From: Myxococcales bacterium
GTDB lineage: Bacteria > Myxococcota_A > SURF-8
Assembly (NCBI GenBank): GCA_003598065.1
Contig: QZKR01000047.1
Span: 1 to 49,249, forward strand
DNA: 49,249 bases
Direction of reading: 5' to 3'
The notes beneath the pieces are model-generated. The model was not told the DNA's origin. It made no database searches and was given only the letters and a program-made list of their open reading frames with translations. How positions within the stretch are numbered: the stretch's first letter is position 1; every line of letters begins with the position of its first letter. Of the stretch, positions 17,276 to 26,820 are shown in pieces. A program made the translations under genes and the position numbers.

Positions 17276-17363
17276 ATCACCAAGATACGCGTGGAGCAGG
17301 CAAAAGGCAAGCGTTTTGTCGTGAAAAGGTGATTAATTCTGCCTCACTTCCCATCCACTTAGC

Positions 17364-17392
17364 TTGACAGCGCACGCCCTCCTCCCTATCAT
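17364..17392 (+). promoter_or_regulatory. Sigma-70 promoter for the YihY-family gene
   Basis: Perfect TTGACA (17364-17369), 17 bp, TATCAT (17387-17392). The start of transcription would be about 17399, which affects the choice of start codon. Confidence 0.6.
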
Positions 17393-18764
17393 GACGCGAA
17401 ATCGCAGATTTGTCGCAAAGGTAGACACGTTGCTAGATGCGCTGCGTCAAAATATTGCCGGAACGGCGGCCCGCTGGCGGGTCCGGTTCAAAGCCGCGTT
17501 CATAGACTGGGCCTGGCGTGAACCGCCAGACGATTCGCCGACCCGTCGCCGCGCCCGCCGCGCCGTTCGCTTTACGCTGCTGTTGACGACGGGGTTTCTG
17601 CGCCATCGGCTCCTGGTGCACGCCTCGGCGCTGACGTACACGACGCTGCTTTCCCTTCTGCCGCTGGCGGCGGTGGCGCTGGCCCTGCTGGCGACGACCG
17701 ATCTGTGGGACCTTGACCGGTTGCGCGAGCTTATCGCTGCGAAATTTCCGGAATTCGAGCCGCTGGCGCGCCCGGCCCTCGATCTGCTGGCGAAAACCGA
17801 TTTCAACTCCCTGGGCGCAGCCGGCACGGCGTTTCTGGCGCTCGGCGTCCTGTCGATGATGGGCAAGATCGAAGCCGCGTTCAACGACATCTGGGCCGTT
17901 CGACACCAGCGTTTCATCGTCAAACGGCTCTTCGTTTACACGGCGATTATCGCGGCCACCAGCGTCCTTGCCGCCGCCGCCTGGGCCATCATGGCCCTCT
18001 CGTCGGATGCGGCGGCCCGACTCGGCGCGACGCTGGCTCTGCCGTTCGCCGAGTGGAGCGAACGGCTGACCTTGGCGGCGACGATCGCCGTGCTGGGCGC
18101 GGGCCTGACGGTCCTGCTCACCTATCTGCCCAATACTCGCGTGCCGCTCTGGGCCGGCGCGGCGGGCGGCTTCGCCGCCTCGGCGGGCTACGTCCTCGTT
18201 TCGGAGGCGTACTTCGGTTTACAGATCGGCATGGCCAACTACAACCTCGTCTACAGTTCGCTGGCCGCCTTGCCGATCACGGTCATCTGGATCGACATCT
18301 CCTGGGCGATCGTGCTCTTCGGGGCCGAACTCTCCTATCGCCTCGCCACCTTTGCACGGCATTCCCGCGAATCCTTCGACGCCAGATTGCGATCGGGATT
18401 CTGGGAGGAAGCGGCCTTGCGCATCGCCGTCACGCTCGCCGCCGAAGGCGGAACCGGTTTGACGCTCGACGCCCTGGCGCGCCGCCTGATGCTGCCGACG
18501 GAACTGAGCGCCGATCTCGTGGACCGGCTCGTGCTGGCTGACGTCATTGAAGCCGTGGGCAAGGGGCGGATCGCCGTTCTTCCGGAGACGGCGCGCGCCG
18601 TTCGCCTGCACGACGTCATCCAGGCGGTCCGCGGCCAGGTCGCCATAGAGGGGCATGACTCTCCCGCCCTCGCCGATTACCTGCATCGCCTCGCCGTCGC
18701 CGGCGCGACGCTGGAGGAAAACCTGACGCTCGCCCAGGCGGCCGGCGTGGCGGATCGCGGCTGA
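17391..18764 (+). CDS. YihY/BrkB (UPF0761) family inner-membrane protein
   Basis: 457 residues if started at the ATG at 17391. That codon overlaps the -10 box, so translation may instead begin at TTG 17430, which has AAAGG 8-9 bases ahead. Family features are seen: the first membrane segment with HASALTYTTLLSLLPLAAVALALL, the loop with GTAFLALGVLSMMGKIEAAFNDIWAVR, and later helices including TYLPNTRVPLWAGAAGGFAAS and a GLQIGMANYNLVYSSLAALPITVIWI signature. There are about six membrane helices. The last 130 residues are soluble and resemble a winged-helix-like extension (LTLDALARRLMLP), which occurs in longer family members. Biological function is unsettled in the family; older names (ribonuclease BN, virulence factor BrkB) should not be used as evidence. 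Confidence 0.85.
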   Translation: MTRNRRFVAKVDTLLDALRQNIAGTAARWRVRFKAAFIDWAWREPPDDSPTRRRARRAVRFTLLLTTGFLRHRLLVHASALTYTTLLSLLPLAAVALALLATTDLWDLDRLRELIAAKFPEFEPLARPALDLLAKTDFNSLGAAGTAFLALGVLSMMGKIEAAFNDIWAVRHQRFIVKRLFVYTAIIAATSVLAAAAWAIMALSSDAAARLGATLALPFAEWSERLTLAATIAVLGAGLTVLLTYLPNTRVPLWAGAAGGFAASAGYVLVSEAYFGLQIGMANYNLVYSSLAALPITVIWIDISWAIVLFGAELSYRLATFARHSRESFDARLRSGFWEEAALRIAVTLAAEGGTGLTLDALARRLMLPTELSADLVDRLVLADVIEAVGKGRIAVLPETARAVRLHDVIQAVRGQVAIEGHDSPALADYLHRLAVAGATLEENLTLAQAAGVADRG

Positions 18765-18907
18765 GCCGCTCCATGCCCGCCGCCGCTGTCGCCCTGACCT
18801 ATCCGTTCACAGCCGATCCTACCGCCCACCAGTCGCCTGTGGCGCGGACTTGATTTTTCGTTCCGGCTCTGCGAGCATTCCGCGGGTTATGGCGGTATGG
18901 GACAACC

Positions 18908-20344
18908 ATGCGCACTATTCTTGTCGTCGCTAAAGATCCGGCCGTCGCCGTCGCGCTGAGGGAGAGCCTGAACGGCGGCTATCTCGTCGAGGCTGCGGAG
19001 GGTTCGGTCAAGGCCGGCCTCCGCGCCTTCGAGCGGCAGTTGTGGGACGCGATGTTCCTCGACGTCGGCGTGCTTCTGGAAAATGTCGCCGCGCCGCGCG
19101 AGGTCGGCGCCTACCGTCAGGCGCTCAAGCCGTTCTGGACGGTCCGGCCGACCCTGGAGATCGTCGTCATGTCGCCGCGCGAGCAGATGCCCGAGGCGAT
19201 CAAGGTCATTCGCGCCGGCGCTCACGCTTACATCTCCTATCCGATTTCGCCGGCCGAGGTGCGCTACACGCTGGACAGCCTGGAGGCGTCGCTGCGGCTG
19301 AAGCTGGAACTCGATTACCTGCGCGACCGGTTCTGGCGGACCGACGCCAAGGACATCCTCCAGACCAACAGCCACGCGATGCGCGCCGTCTACGAAAAAG
19401 TGCGCGCCGCCGCGCCGACCAAGGTGGCGGTGCTGCTCACCGGCGAGACGGGCACGGGCAAAGGCGTCATCGCCCGGCTGATCCACCAGCACAGCGATCG
19501 CCGCGACAAGCCGTACATCGCCATTCATTGCGGCGCGATTCCCGAGTCGCTTCTGGAAAGCGAGCTGTTCGGTCACGAAAAAGGCGCCTACACGGGGGCC
19601 AGCCGCAAGAAGCTCGGCAAGTTCCAGGTGGCCCACGGCGGGACGATTTTTTTGGACGAGGTCAGCACGATCGGCGCTGCGATGCAGGTGAAGCTGCTGC
19701 AGGCGCTGCAGGAGCGCACCATTCAGATGGTCGGCCGCGAGCAGCCGATCGAGGTGGACACGCGGATCATCGCCGCGACCAACGAGGATCTGAATCGGCG
19801 GCGGCGGGAGGGGACGTTCCGCTCCGATCTTTATTATCGGTTGAACGTGCTGAACATCGAAGTGCCGCCGTTGCGCGAGCGGCGCGAGGACATTCCGATC
19901 CTCTTGGACACCTTTCTGACCCGGCTGGAAAAGCTTTACGGCAAAGGCATTTCCGGCGTGCATCCGCTGGTGATGGAAGGGTTCGACGGATACGCCTGGC
20001 CCGGCAATATCCGCGAGATGGAAAATCTCGTGGAGCGGGCGTACGTTCTGGAGAAGACGTCCCAGCTTACGCCGGAGAGCTTTCCTCCGGAATTGTTCGG
20101 CGACCCCAGAACTGCGGGTCCGCGCCTGGAAATCGACGCCTCGCGGCCTTTGGTCGAAGTCCGCCAACGTCACGTGGACGAAATCGAGCGGGAGTACCTG
20201 AGACGCTTGCTCGCTCAAACGCATGGAAGGATCAATCGCGCCGCCGTCATCGCCGACATCACGGAACGGCAGTTCTACCGCCTGATGCGAAAATATGGCT
20301 TGCGCAAGGAAGATTTCAGGTCGGTGGGTGGGGTTGAAGAATAG
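18908..20344 (+). CDS. Sigma-54-dependent enhancer-binding transcriptional activator with degenerate receiver domain
   Basis: 478 residues. Residues 1-125 are a receiver-like domain. The acidic pair after ILVV is replaced by Ala-Lys, and the Lys of the usual KP motif is Tyr (YISYP), although the phospho-acceptor Asp in FLDVGV remains. Control by phosphorylation is therefore unlikely. The AAA+ domain has Walker A G179-ETGTGKG, the sigma-54 contact loop G226-AYTGA and Walker B GTIFLDEV. The C-terminus has a Fis-like helix-turn-helix (REYLRRLLAQTHGRINRAAVIADITERQ split over residues about 425-455). No sensor kinase is adjacent. A palindrome and a sigma-54 promoter lie just downstream and are its likely targets. 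The ribosome-binding site is weak (GGGA). Confidence 0.92.
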   Translation: MRTILVVAKDPAVAVALRESLNGGYLVEAAEGSVKAGLRAFERQLWDAMFLDVGVLLENVAAPREVGAYRQALKPFWTVRPTLEIVVMSPREQMPEAIKVIRAGAHAYISYPISPAEVRYTLDSLEASLRLKLELDYLRDRFWRTDAKDILQTNSHAMRAVYEKVRAAAPTKVAVLLTGETGTGKGVIARLIHQHSDRRDKPYIAIHCGAIPESLLESELFGHEKGAYTGASRKKLGKFQVAHGGTIFLDEVSTIGAAMQVKLLQALQERTIQMVGREQPIEVDTRIIAATNEDLNRRRREGTFRSDLYYRLNVLNIEVPPLRERREDIPILLDTFLTRLEKLYGKGISGVHPLVMEGFDGYAWPGNIREMENLVERAYVLEKTSQLTPESFPPELFGDPRTAGPRLEIDASRPLVEVRQRHVDEIEREYLRRLLAQTHGRINRAAVIADITERQFYRLMRKYGLRKEDFRSVGGVEE

Positions 20345-20432
20345 CCGGGGGCCATGCAGGAGTTACGGCGCTTTTCTCCGGTAATCGGTGTTTCTTCGTT
20401 TCCCAGAAGCAGCGCGTCATGTTTTTGCCGCG

Positions 20433-20451
20433 TATGACATTTGATGTCATA
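20433..20451. promoter_or_regulatory. Perfect palindrome, candidate enhancer (upstream activating) site
   Basis: TATGACAT-TTG-ATGTCATA, an 8-bp perfect inverted repeat with a 3-bp spacer, lies in AT-rich DNA about 170-185 bp upstream of the sigma-54 promoter. That is the distance typical of enhancer sites for sigma-54 activators. A further GTCAT half-site lies at 20417-20421. Confidence 0.5.
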
Positions 20452-20617
20452 TTTATTTTCCCGCCTGTAAGCGGCTTGAAAATGGCCTTTTTGCAAAAAC
20501 CCTTGATTGGCTGGGAGGAAAAATCTGACCTCATACTTCACATGTGCATCTTTTTCGCGTCTTTCCTGAAATGCATAATTTGTTGTATTTATTTGATTTT
20601 ATGTAATTTTTGGAAAG

Positions 20618-20633
20618 TGGCATAGGAACTGCG
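20618..20633 (+). promoter_or_regulatory. Sigma-54 (-24/-12) promoter
   Basis: TGGCATAGGAACTGCG keeps the invariant GG (20619-20620) and GC (20631-20632) with exactly 10 bp between them. The -24 element matches TGGCAC at 5 of 6 bases. Transcription would start near 20644, reading toward the small membrane protein at 20848. Confidence 0.6.
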
Positions 20634-20643
20634 AGGATTTCCG

Positions 20644-20847
20644 CGACCATTGCGGCGAAAGTCGGGGTGTAGGCGTCCCCGGCCGTTCAATCGCCGCGTG
20701 GTTTTTTCAGTGCGGTTACCTGGCGCTCGGGTCGTCGCCCGATGCACCCCAAAAGTTGAAATTTTCCCGCAAATGCAATAAACCCTCCGCATCGGGAGCC
20801 GGCAGGCGGCCTTCTGTGCGGGGGGCGCGGCTGTTGGAGCAGCGGTC
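20644..20847 (+). promoter_or_regulatory. Leader of about 204 nt with two mutually exclusive hairpins
   Basis: CCCGATGC (20738-20745) pairs perfectly with GCATCGGG (20789-20796). Its first five bases can alternatively pair with TCGGG (20727-20731) across a 6-nt loop. Only one of the two stems can form at a time, as in attenuators or riboswitches. No known riboswitch consensus was recognised, and the more distal stem is not followed by a T run. Confidence 0.35.
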
Positions 20848-20997
20848 ATGTCCGAAATCTCCGTCGGCGCTTTGGTGACCATCGGCGTGCTCGTGGTTTT
20901 CATGGGACTCCCGTTTTATCTGCTTGTCCGTACAGGCAGGAAACGAATGCAGCAGCCGGGCGATTCGGAAAAGGACGACGCCCGCGAAAAGAAATAA
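20848..20997 (+). CDS. 49-residue single-pass membrane protein
   Basis: ATG at 20848 with GGAGC upstream; stop at 20995-20997. The protein starts MSEISVGALVTIGVLVVFMG, continues with a hydrophobic helix (about residues 6-27), and ends in a basic then highly charged tail (RTGRKR, then EKDDAREKK). This is the shape of small membrane regulators or subunits. It is the first reading frame after the sigma-54 promoter and is likely co-transcribed with the lipoprotein gene 68 bp downstream. No family was recognised. Confidence 0.6.
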   Translation: MSEISVGALVTIGVLVVFMGLPFYLLVRTGRKRMQQPGDSEKDDAREKK

Positions 20998-21065
20998 AGA
21001 TCGGTAGAACCTGACCCCAGGCGGCCTTCGCGCATCATCATCAACCCGAACAGAAGGAGGACACG

Positions 21066-21545
21066 ATGAACAAGCTATTCGTATTCGCGATCACTGGAAT
21101 TCTGCTTCTGACCGTCGCCGCCTGCGCCAAACACCCCACGCCCGAGCAGTGCGTTTCCGCCTGCAAGAATGAAATCGAACTCAATCGCGCCGCCAATCCC
21201 TCCCCCGTCCAGGACCCCGTGGCCGAGCTTGAGGCGGACTACAAAAAGAAACTGGAAGAGGCCGAGATGAAGCGCGTCAACGATCTGCGCCAGGCGGACA
21301 CGGACGCCAAGAAGCAGGAGATCAACGAGGCCTTCACCGCCCTTGTCGAGCAGATGGGCAAAACCAAAACCCGCGCCCTCGCCGACGCCGAGGAGTCGAA
21401 ACAGCGCACCGCCGAGCAGATGAAGAAGATGGACGAGGACAACATCAAGGCCTGCACGCAGACCTGCCAGAAGAAACTTTTCGAGGAAGAAGCCCTCTGC
21501 CGATCCAACGCGAAATCGCTGGACGAATACAAAGCGTGTCGCTGA
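21066..21545 (+). CDS. Coiled-coil lipoprotein
   Basis: 159 residues, ATG with a strong AAGGAGGA ribosome-binding site. The signal ends at lipobox VAAC (Cys20). The mature protein is almost entirely a charged helix (VAELEADYKKKLEEAEMKRV onward), predicted to form a coiled coil. A pair of cysteines lies at each end (CVSAC near the start, CTQTC near the end, plus two more at the C-terminus), which could clamp the helical hairpin or a dimer by disulfides. The position behind the 49-residue membrane protein and the sigma-54 promoter suggests induction with the circuit at 18.9-20.8 kb. No enzymatic motif and no recognised family. Confidence 0.75.
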   Translation: MNKLFVFAITGILLLTVAACAKHPTPEQCVSACKNEIELNRAANPSPVQDPVAELEADYKKKLEEAEMKRVNDLRQADTDAKKQEINEAFTALVEQMGKTKTRALADAEESKQRTAEQMKKMDEDNIKACTQTCQKKLFEEEALCRSNAKSLDEYKACR

Positions 21546-21564
21546 GCGGCTGTCGCTGAGCGGT
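21537..21564 (+). repeat. Tandem 14-bp duplication over the lipoprotein stop codon
   Basis: TGTCGCTGAGCGGC (21537-21550) is followed directly by TGTCGCTGAGCGGT. The first copy holds the stop codon. It looks like a simple slippage duplication. Confidence 0.6.
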
Positions 21565-21692
21565 GCGCCGCAAGGCGATCCGCTTTGCCGGCGGCGGAGG
21601 GGATAGAGGCGCATCGCCGCACGACGCAAATTTCTTGCCTTTTCCGATCGCCGCGAGTAGCTTTTTGGCAGTTTTCGCTTGCTGGTCGCCTA

Positions 21693-21698
21693 TATAAT
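21693..21698 (+). promoter_or_regulatory. Possible -10 box for the pyrophosphatase gene
   Basis: Perfect TATAAT 36 bp ahead of the ATG at 21734. No good -35 box is present at normal spacing; TTGGCA at 21665-21670 is 22 bp away. Confidence 0.3.
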
Positions 21699-21733
21699 AA
21701 CATCCGTCAACCAACTTGAGGAGGAGGGCACGC

Positions 21734-23983
<2,250 letters not shown>

Positions 23984-23989
23984 TACAGA

Positions 23990-24032
23990 CGAGGCGCTCC
24001 GGAAAAACATCCGGGGCGCCTCGCTTTTCTTT
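23990..24032 (+). terminator. Rho-independent terminator 1 after hppA
   Basis: CGAGGCGCTCCGG (23990-24002) pairs with CCGGGGCGCCTCG (24011-24023), 13 bp with one T-G wobble and an A-rich loop, followed by CTTTTCTTT. Confidence 0.85.
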
Positions 24033-24052
24033 AAGTCCCCACGCGATCCTCG

Positions 24053-24086
24053 ACGCCCGCCCCTTTCGGGGCGGGCGTTTTTCTTT
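24053..24086 (+). terminator. Rho-independent terminator 2 after hppA
   Basis: ACGCCCGCCCC (24053-24063) and GGGGCGGGCGT (24068-24078) form a perfect 11-bp stem with a TTTC loop, followed by TTTTCTTT. It stands 30 bp after the first terminator and insulates hydF from hppA. Confidence 0.85.
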
Positions 24087-24101
24087 GGCGCGCGCCGCGC
24101 T

Positions 24102-24130
24102 TTGTTTCGGCGCGGCGATCATGCTATCCT
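24102..24130 (+). promoter_or_regulatory. Sigma-70 promoter for hydF-aspA-uvrC
   Basis: TTGTTT (24102-24107), 17-bp spacer, TATCCT (24125-24130), about 77 bp ahead of the hydF ATG and right after the tandem terminators. Confidence 0.5.
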
Positions 24131-24206
24131 CCCTCTGACTCGCGCCTCCGCAGACGCGTGGCGAACTCTGGATTTACGGACGGACGGCGATGGAGGCAGG
24201 AAAAGC

Positions 24207-25409
24207 ATGACGACCGGCGCGGCGATGCAGCGCGAACCGTGGAGCAACCGGCCGCATATCGTCCTTGTCGGGCGGCGCAACGTGGGCAAAAGCTCGCTGA
24301 TGAACGCCCTCACCAACCAGCCCATGTCGCTCGTTTCCGACGTGCCGGGGACGACCACCGACCCGGTGAAGAAAGCCTTCGAACTGCTGCCCTTCGGGCC
24401 GGTGGTGTTCGTGGACACCGGCGGGCTGGACGACGTCGGCGAACTCGGCCTGATGCGCGTTCATCGCGCCCGGCGCGAAATGGCCGCCGCCGACCTTGTC
24501 CTGCACGTCGTCGAAGCCGGCGAATGGAGCGCGGCAGATGAGGAACTTCATAGCCGCTTCGCGTCGGGGCCAACTCCTTACATTCTTGTCGTCAACAAGA
24601 TCGACCGCGCCCCCGGCTGGCGCGCCCCGGTCGCCGAGGCGCGCTACGTCAGCGCGACGGCGGGCGAGGGCGTTGCGGTGCTCAAGGGAGAACTGTCGAA
24701 CCGGCTGCGGACGGTCACCGCCGTGCAACCGACGATCCTGGGCGATCTCGTCAAGGGCGGCGATCTCGTCGTGCTCGTCGTCCCCCTCGATCTGGAAGCC
24801 CCGAAAGGCCGGCTGATTCTGCCGCAGGTCATGGCTCTGCGCGACGTCCTCGACCACGACGCGGCGGGGCTCGTCGTCAAGGAGCGCGAACTATACGCGA
24901 CGCTGGCGCGCCTCGGGCGCAAGCCGGATCTGGTGATCTGCGACAGCCAGGTGGTGCTCAAGGTTTCGGCCGACGTCCCCCCCGACGTCAGGCTGACGAC
25001 CTTCTCCATTCTTTTCGCGCGCTTGAAGGGCGACCTCGCGGGCTTCGTGAAAGGGGCGCGGGCCATCGAGACTCTGCGCGACGGCGATCGCGTGCTGATC
25101 GCCGAAGCCTGCTCGCACCATCCGATCGCCGACGACATCGGCCGGGTGAAGATCCCGCGCTGGATCCGCCAGTACACGGGCCGCGAAATCGTCTTCGAAT
25201 CGATCCAGGGCACGGACTGGCCGGCCGATCTTGAACGCTACAAGCTCGTCGTCCACTGCGGCGGCTGCATGGCCACGGCCAAGGTGATCCGCCTGCGGCA
25301 GGCCGAAGCCGCGGAAAAGGGCGTGCCGGTGACGAATTACGGCGTGGCGATTTCCTACGTCCACGGCGTGCTGCCGCGCGTGGTCGCGCCGCTGGGAATC
25401 GTGGAGTGA
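24207..25409 (+). CDS. hydF: [FeFe]-hydrogenase H-cluster maturation GTPase HydF
   Basis: 400 residues, ATG at 24207 with GGAGGCAGG upstream. The N-terminal Era-like GTPase domain has the P-loop G22-RRNVGKS, switch II DTGG and NKID. The C-terminal cluster-binding domain has the family signature C302-x-H304-x46-C351-xx-C354, in the expected contexts EACSHHP and HCGGCMA. HydF is the scaffold on which the 2Fe precursor is assembled with HydE and HydG before transfer to the hydrogenase. Neither HydE, HydG nor a hydrogenase is in this window. An aspartase-type gene follows three bases after the stop, a pairing often seen in hydrogenase maturation loci. It implies fermentative or H2-linked anaerobic metabolism. 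Confidence 0.95.
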   Translation: MTTGAAMQREPWSNRPHIVLVGRRNVGKSSLMNALTNQPMSLVSDVPGTTTDPVKKAFELLPFGPVVFVDTGGLDDVGELGLMRVHRARREMAAADLVLHVVEAGEWSAADEELHSRFASGPTPYILVVNKIDRAPGWRAPVAEARYVSATAGEGVAVLKGELSNRLRTVTAVQPTILGDLVKGGDLVVLVVPLDLEAPKGRLILPQVMALRDVLDHDAAGLVVKERELYATLARLGRKPDLVICDSQVVLKVSADVPPDVRLTTFSILFARLKGDLAGFVKGARAIETLRDGDRVLIAEACSHHPIADDIGRVKIPRWIRQYTGREIVFESIQGTDWPADLERYKLVVHCGGCMATAKVIRLRQAEAAEKGVPVTNYGVAISYVHGVLPRVVAPLGIVE

Positions 25410-25412
25410 ACG

Positions 25413-26807
25413 ATGACGACGACCGCCGCCGGCCCCGGCCGCATCGAGCATGACCTGATCGGCGACATCGCCGTGCCGGCCGAGGCGCTTTATGGCGCGC
25501 ACGCCAGGCGCGCGCTTCTCAATTTCCCATCCACCGGCCGGCCCTGGCCGCCGCGCCTGGCGCGAGCCTTCGCGCTGGTGAAGAAAGCGGCGCTGGCGGT
25601 CAACCTCGAACTCGGTTTCGTGCCGAAGGAAGACGCCGACGCGATCGGGCTGGCTTGCGACGAACTGGCCGAGGGCGCGCTCGATCGGCATCTCGTCGTC
25701 GATCCGCTTTCCGGCGGCGCCGGGACCTCGCTCAACATGAACGTCAACGAGGTGCTGGCCAATCGCGCCAATCAGATTTTGGGCCAGCCGCTCGGCCTCT
25801 ATCGGCCGATCCACCCCAACGACACGGTGAATCGCGGCCAGTCCACCAACGACGTTTTCCCGACGGCCGTGCGCGTCGCGGCGCTCTGGGCGCTTAATGA
25901 ACTGGAGATGCGGCTGGCCGCGCTGCAGGCGGCTTTTCAGGAAAAGGAAAGGCAGTTCGCCGACGTGACGATGGTCGGGCGGACGGAATTGCAGGACGCC
26001 GTGCCGATGACGGCCGGCCAGCTTGTCGCCTCCTGGGCCGAGGCGGTCGCCCGCGATCGCTGGCGCGTCTTCAAGTGCGCCGAACGGCTCAAGGTGGTGA
26101 ATCTGGGCGGCACGGCCATCGGCACGGGGATCGGCGCGCCGCGCCGCTTCATTTTCCGCGCCGTGGAGGCGCTGCGGCAACTGACCGGCCTGCCCCTGGC
26201 GCGGGCGGAAAACCTCGTCGAGGCGACGAGCAACCAGGACGCGCTCGTCGAGGCCGACGGCATCCTCGAAGCCGCCGCCGCCAACCTCTTGAAGATCGCC
26301 AATGACTTGCGCCTGCTGTCGATGTCGCCGATTGGCGAACTGACCCTGCCGCCGATGCAGGCGGGCAGTTCGATCATGCCGGGCAAGGTGAATCCGGTGA
26401 TTCCGGAGTACGTGGCGCAGCTGGCCTTGGAGACGATGGCCGGGCACCAGGCGCTCGTCGCCGCCGTTTCGCAGGGCAACCTCCAGCTTTCGCAGTATTT
26501 CCCGCTCGCCGCCTGGCACCTGCTCGACAACCTGCGCCTGCTGGACAACGCCGCCCGCGCGCTCGTGGAGCGGCTGCTGCCGGACCTTGCCGTCGATGCC
26601 GCGCGCTGCCGCGAGCATCTGTCGCGCTCGCTCTCCGTGGCCGCCGTGTTCGTGCCGAAGATCGGCTACGAAAAGGCGCAGGAGGCGGTGGCGCTGGCCG
26701 GGCGCGAGGGCCTGACGCTTTCCGAGGCGCTGGCGCGATTCGGCGTCTCGGAAGCCGAGATCGCCGAGGCGCTTTCTCCCGCCCGTTTGCGGCGGCTGGG
26801 CGAATAG
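25413..26807 (+). CDS. aspA: Aspartate ammonia-lyase (aspartase/fumarase superfamily)
   Basis: 464 residues. The superfamily signature G318-SSIMPGKVNP is present, with other conserved segments: SGGAGTSLNMNVNEVLANRA, HPNDTVNRGQSTNDVFPT and GTAIGTGIG. The enzyme splits aspartate to fumarate and ammonia. A class II fumarase is possible from the fold, but the GGAGTS-MN context and the operon with hydF favour aspartase. It starts three bases after hydF and leads into uvrC 13 bp later. Ammonia release may support H-cluster dithiomethylamine assembly; that link is inference from recurrent gene context. Confidence 0.85.
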   Translation: MTTTAAGPGRIEHDLIGDIAVPAEALYGAHARRALLNFPSTGRPWPPRLARAFALVKKAALAVNLELGFVPKEDADAIGLACDELAEGALDRHLVVDPLSGGAGTSLNMNVNEVLANRANQILGQPLGLYRPIHPNDTVNRGQSTNDVFPTAVRVAALWALNELEMRLAALQAAFQEKERQFADVTMVGRTELQDAVPMTAGQLVASWAEAVARDRWRVFKCAERLKVVNLGGTAIGTGIGAPRRFIFRAVEALRQLTGLPLARAENLVEATSNQDALVEADGILEAAAANLLKIANDLRLLSMSPIGELTLPPMQAGSSIMPGKVNPVIPEYVAQLALETMAGHQALVAAVSQGNLQLSQYFPLAAWHLLDNLRLLDNAARALVERLLPDLAVDAARCREHLSRSLSVAAVFVPKIGYEKAQEAVALAGREGLTLSEALARFGVSEAEIAEALSPARLRRLGE

Positions 26808-26820
26808 CGCCCACGCTGAC

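Noticed and set aside
20419..20625. 68-codon hydrophobic plus-strand frame
   Set aside because: It covers the palindrome and runs into the sigma-54 promoter. Hydrophobicity reflects AT-rich codons, and there is no ribosome-binding site.
20727..20796. Known riboswitch (c-di-GMP, cobalamin) in the leader
   Set aside because: Conserved core sequences of these classes are not present, so only an unnamed structured leader is proposed.
21661..21685. Second sigma-54 promoter ahead of hppA
   Set aside because: TGGCA and TTGC are present, but GG and GC are 12 bp apart instead of 10.
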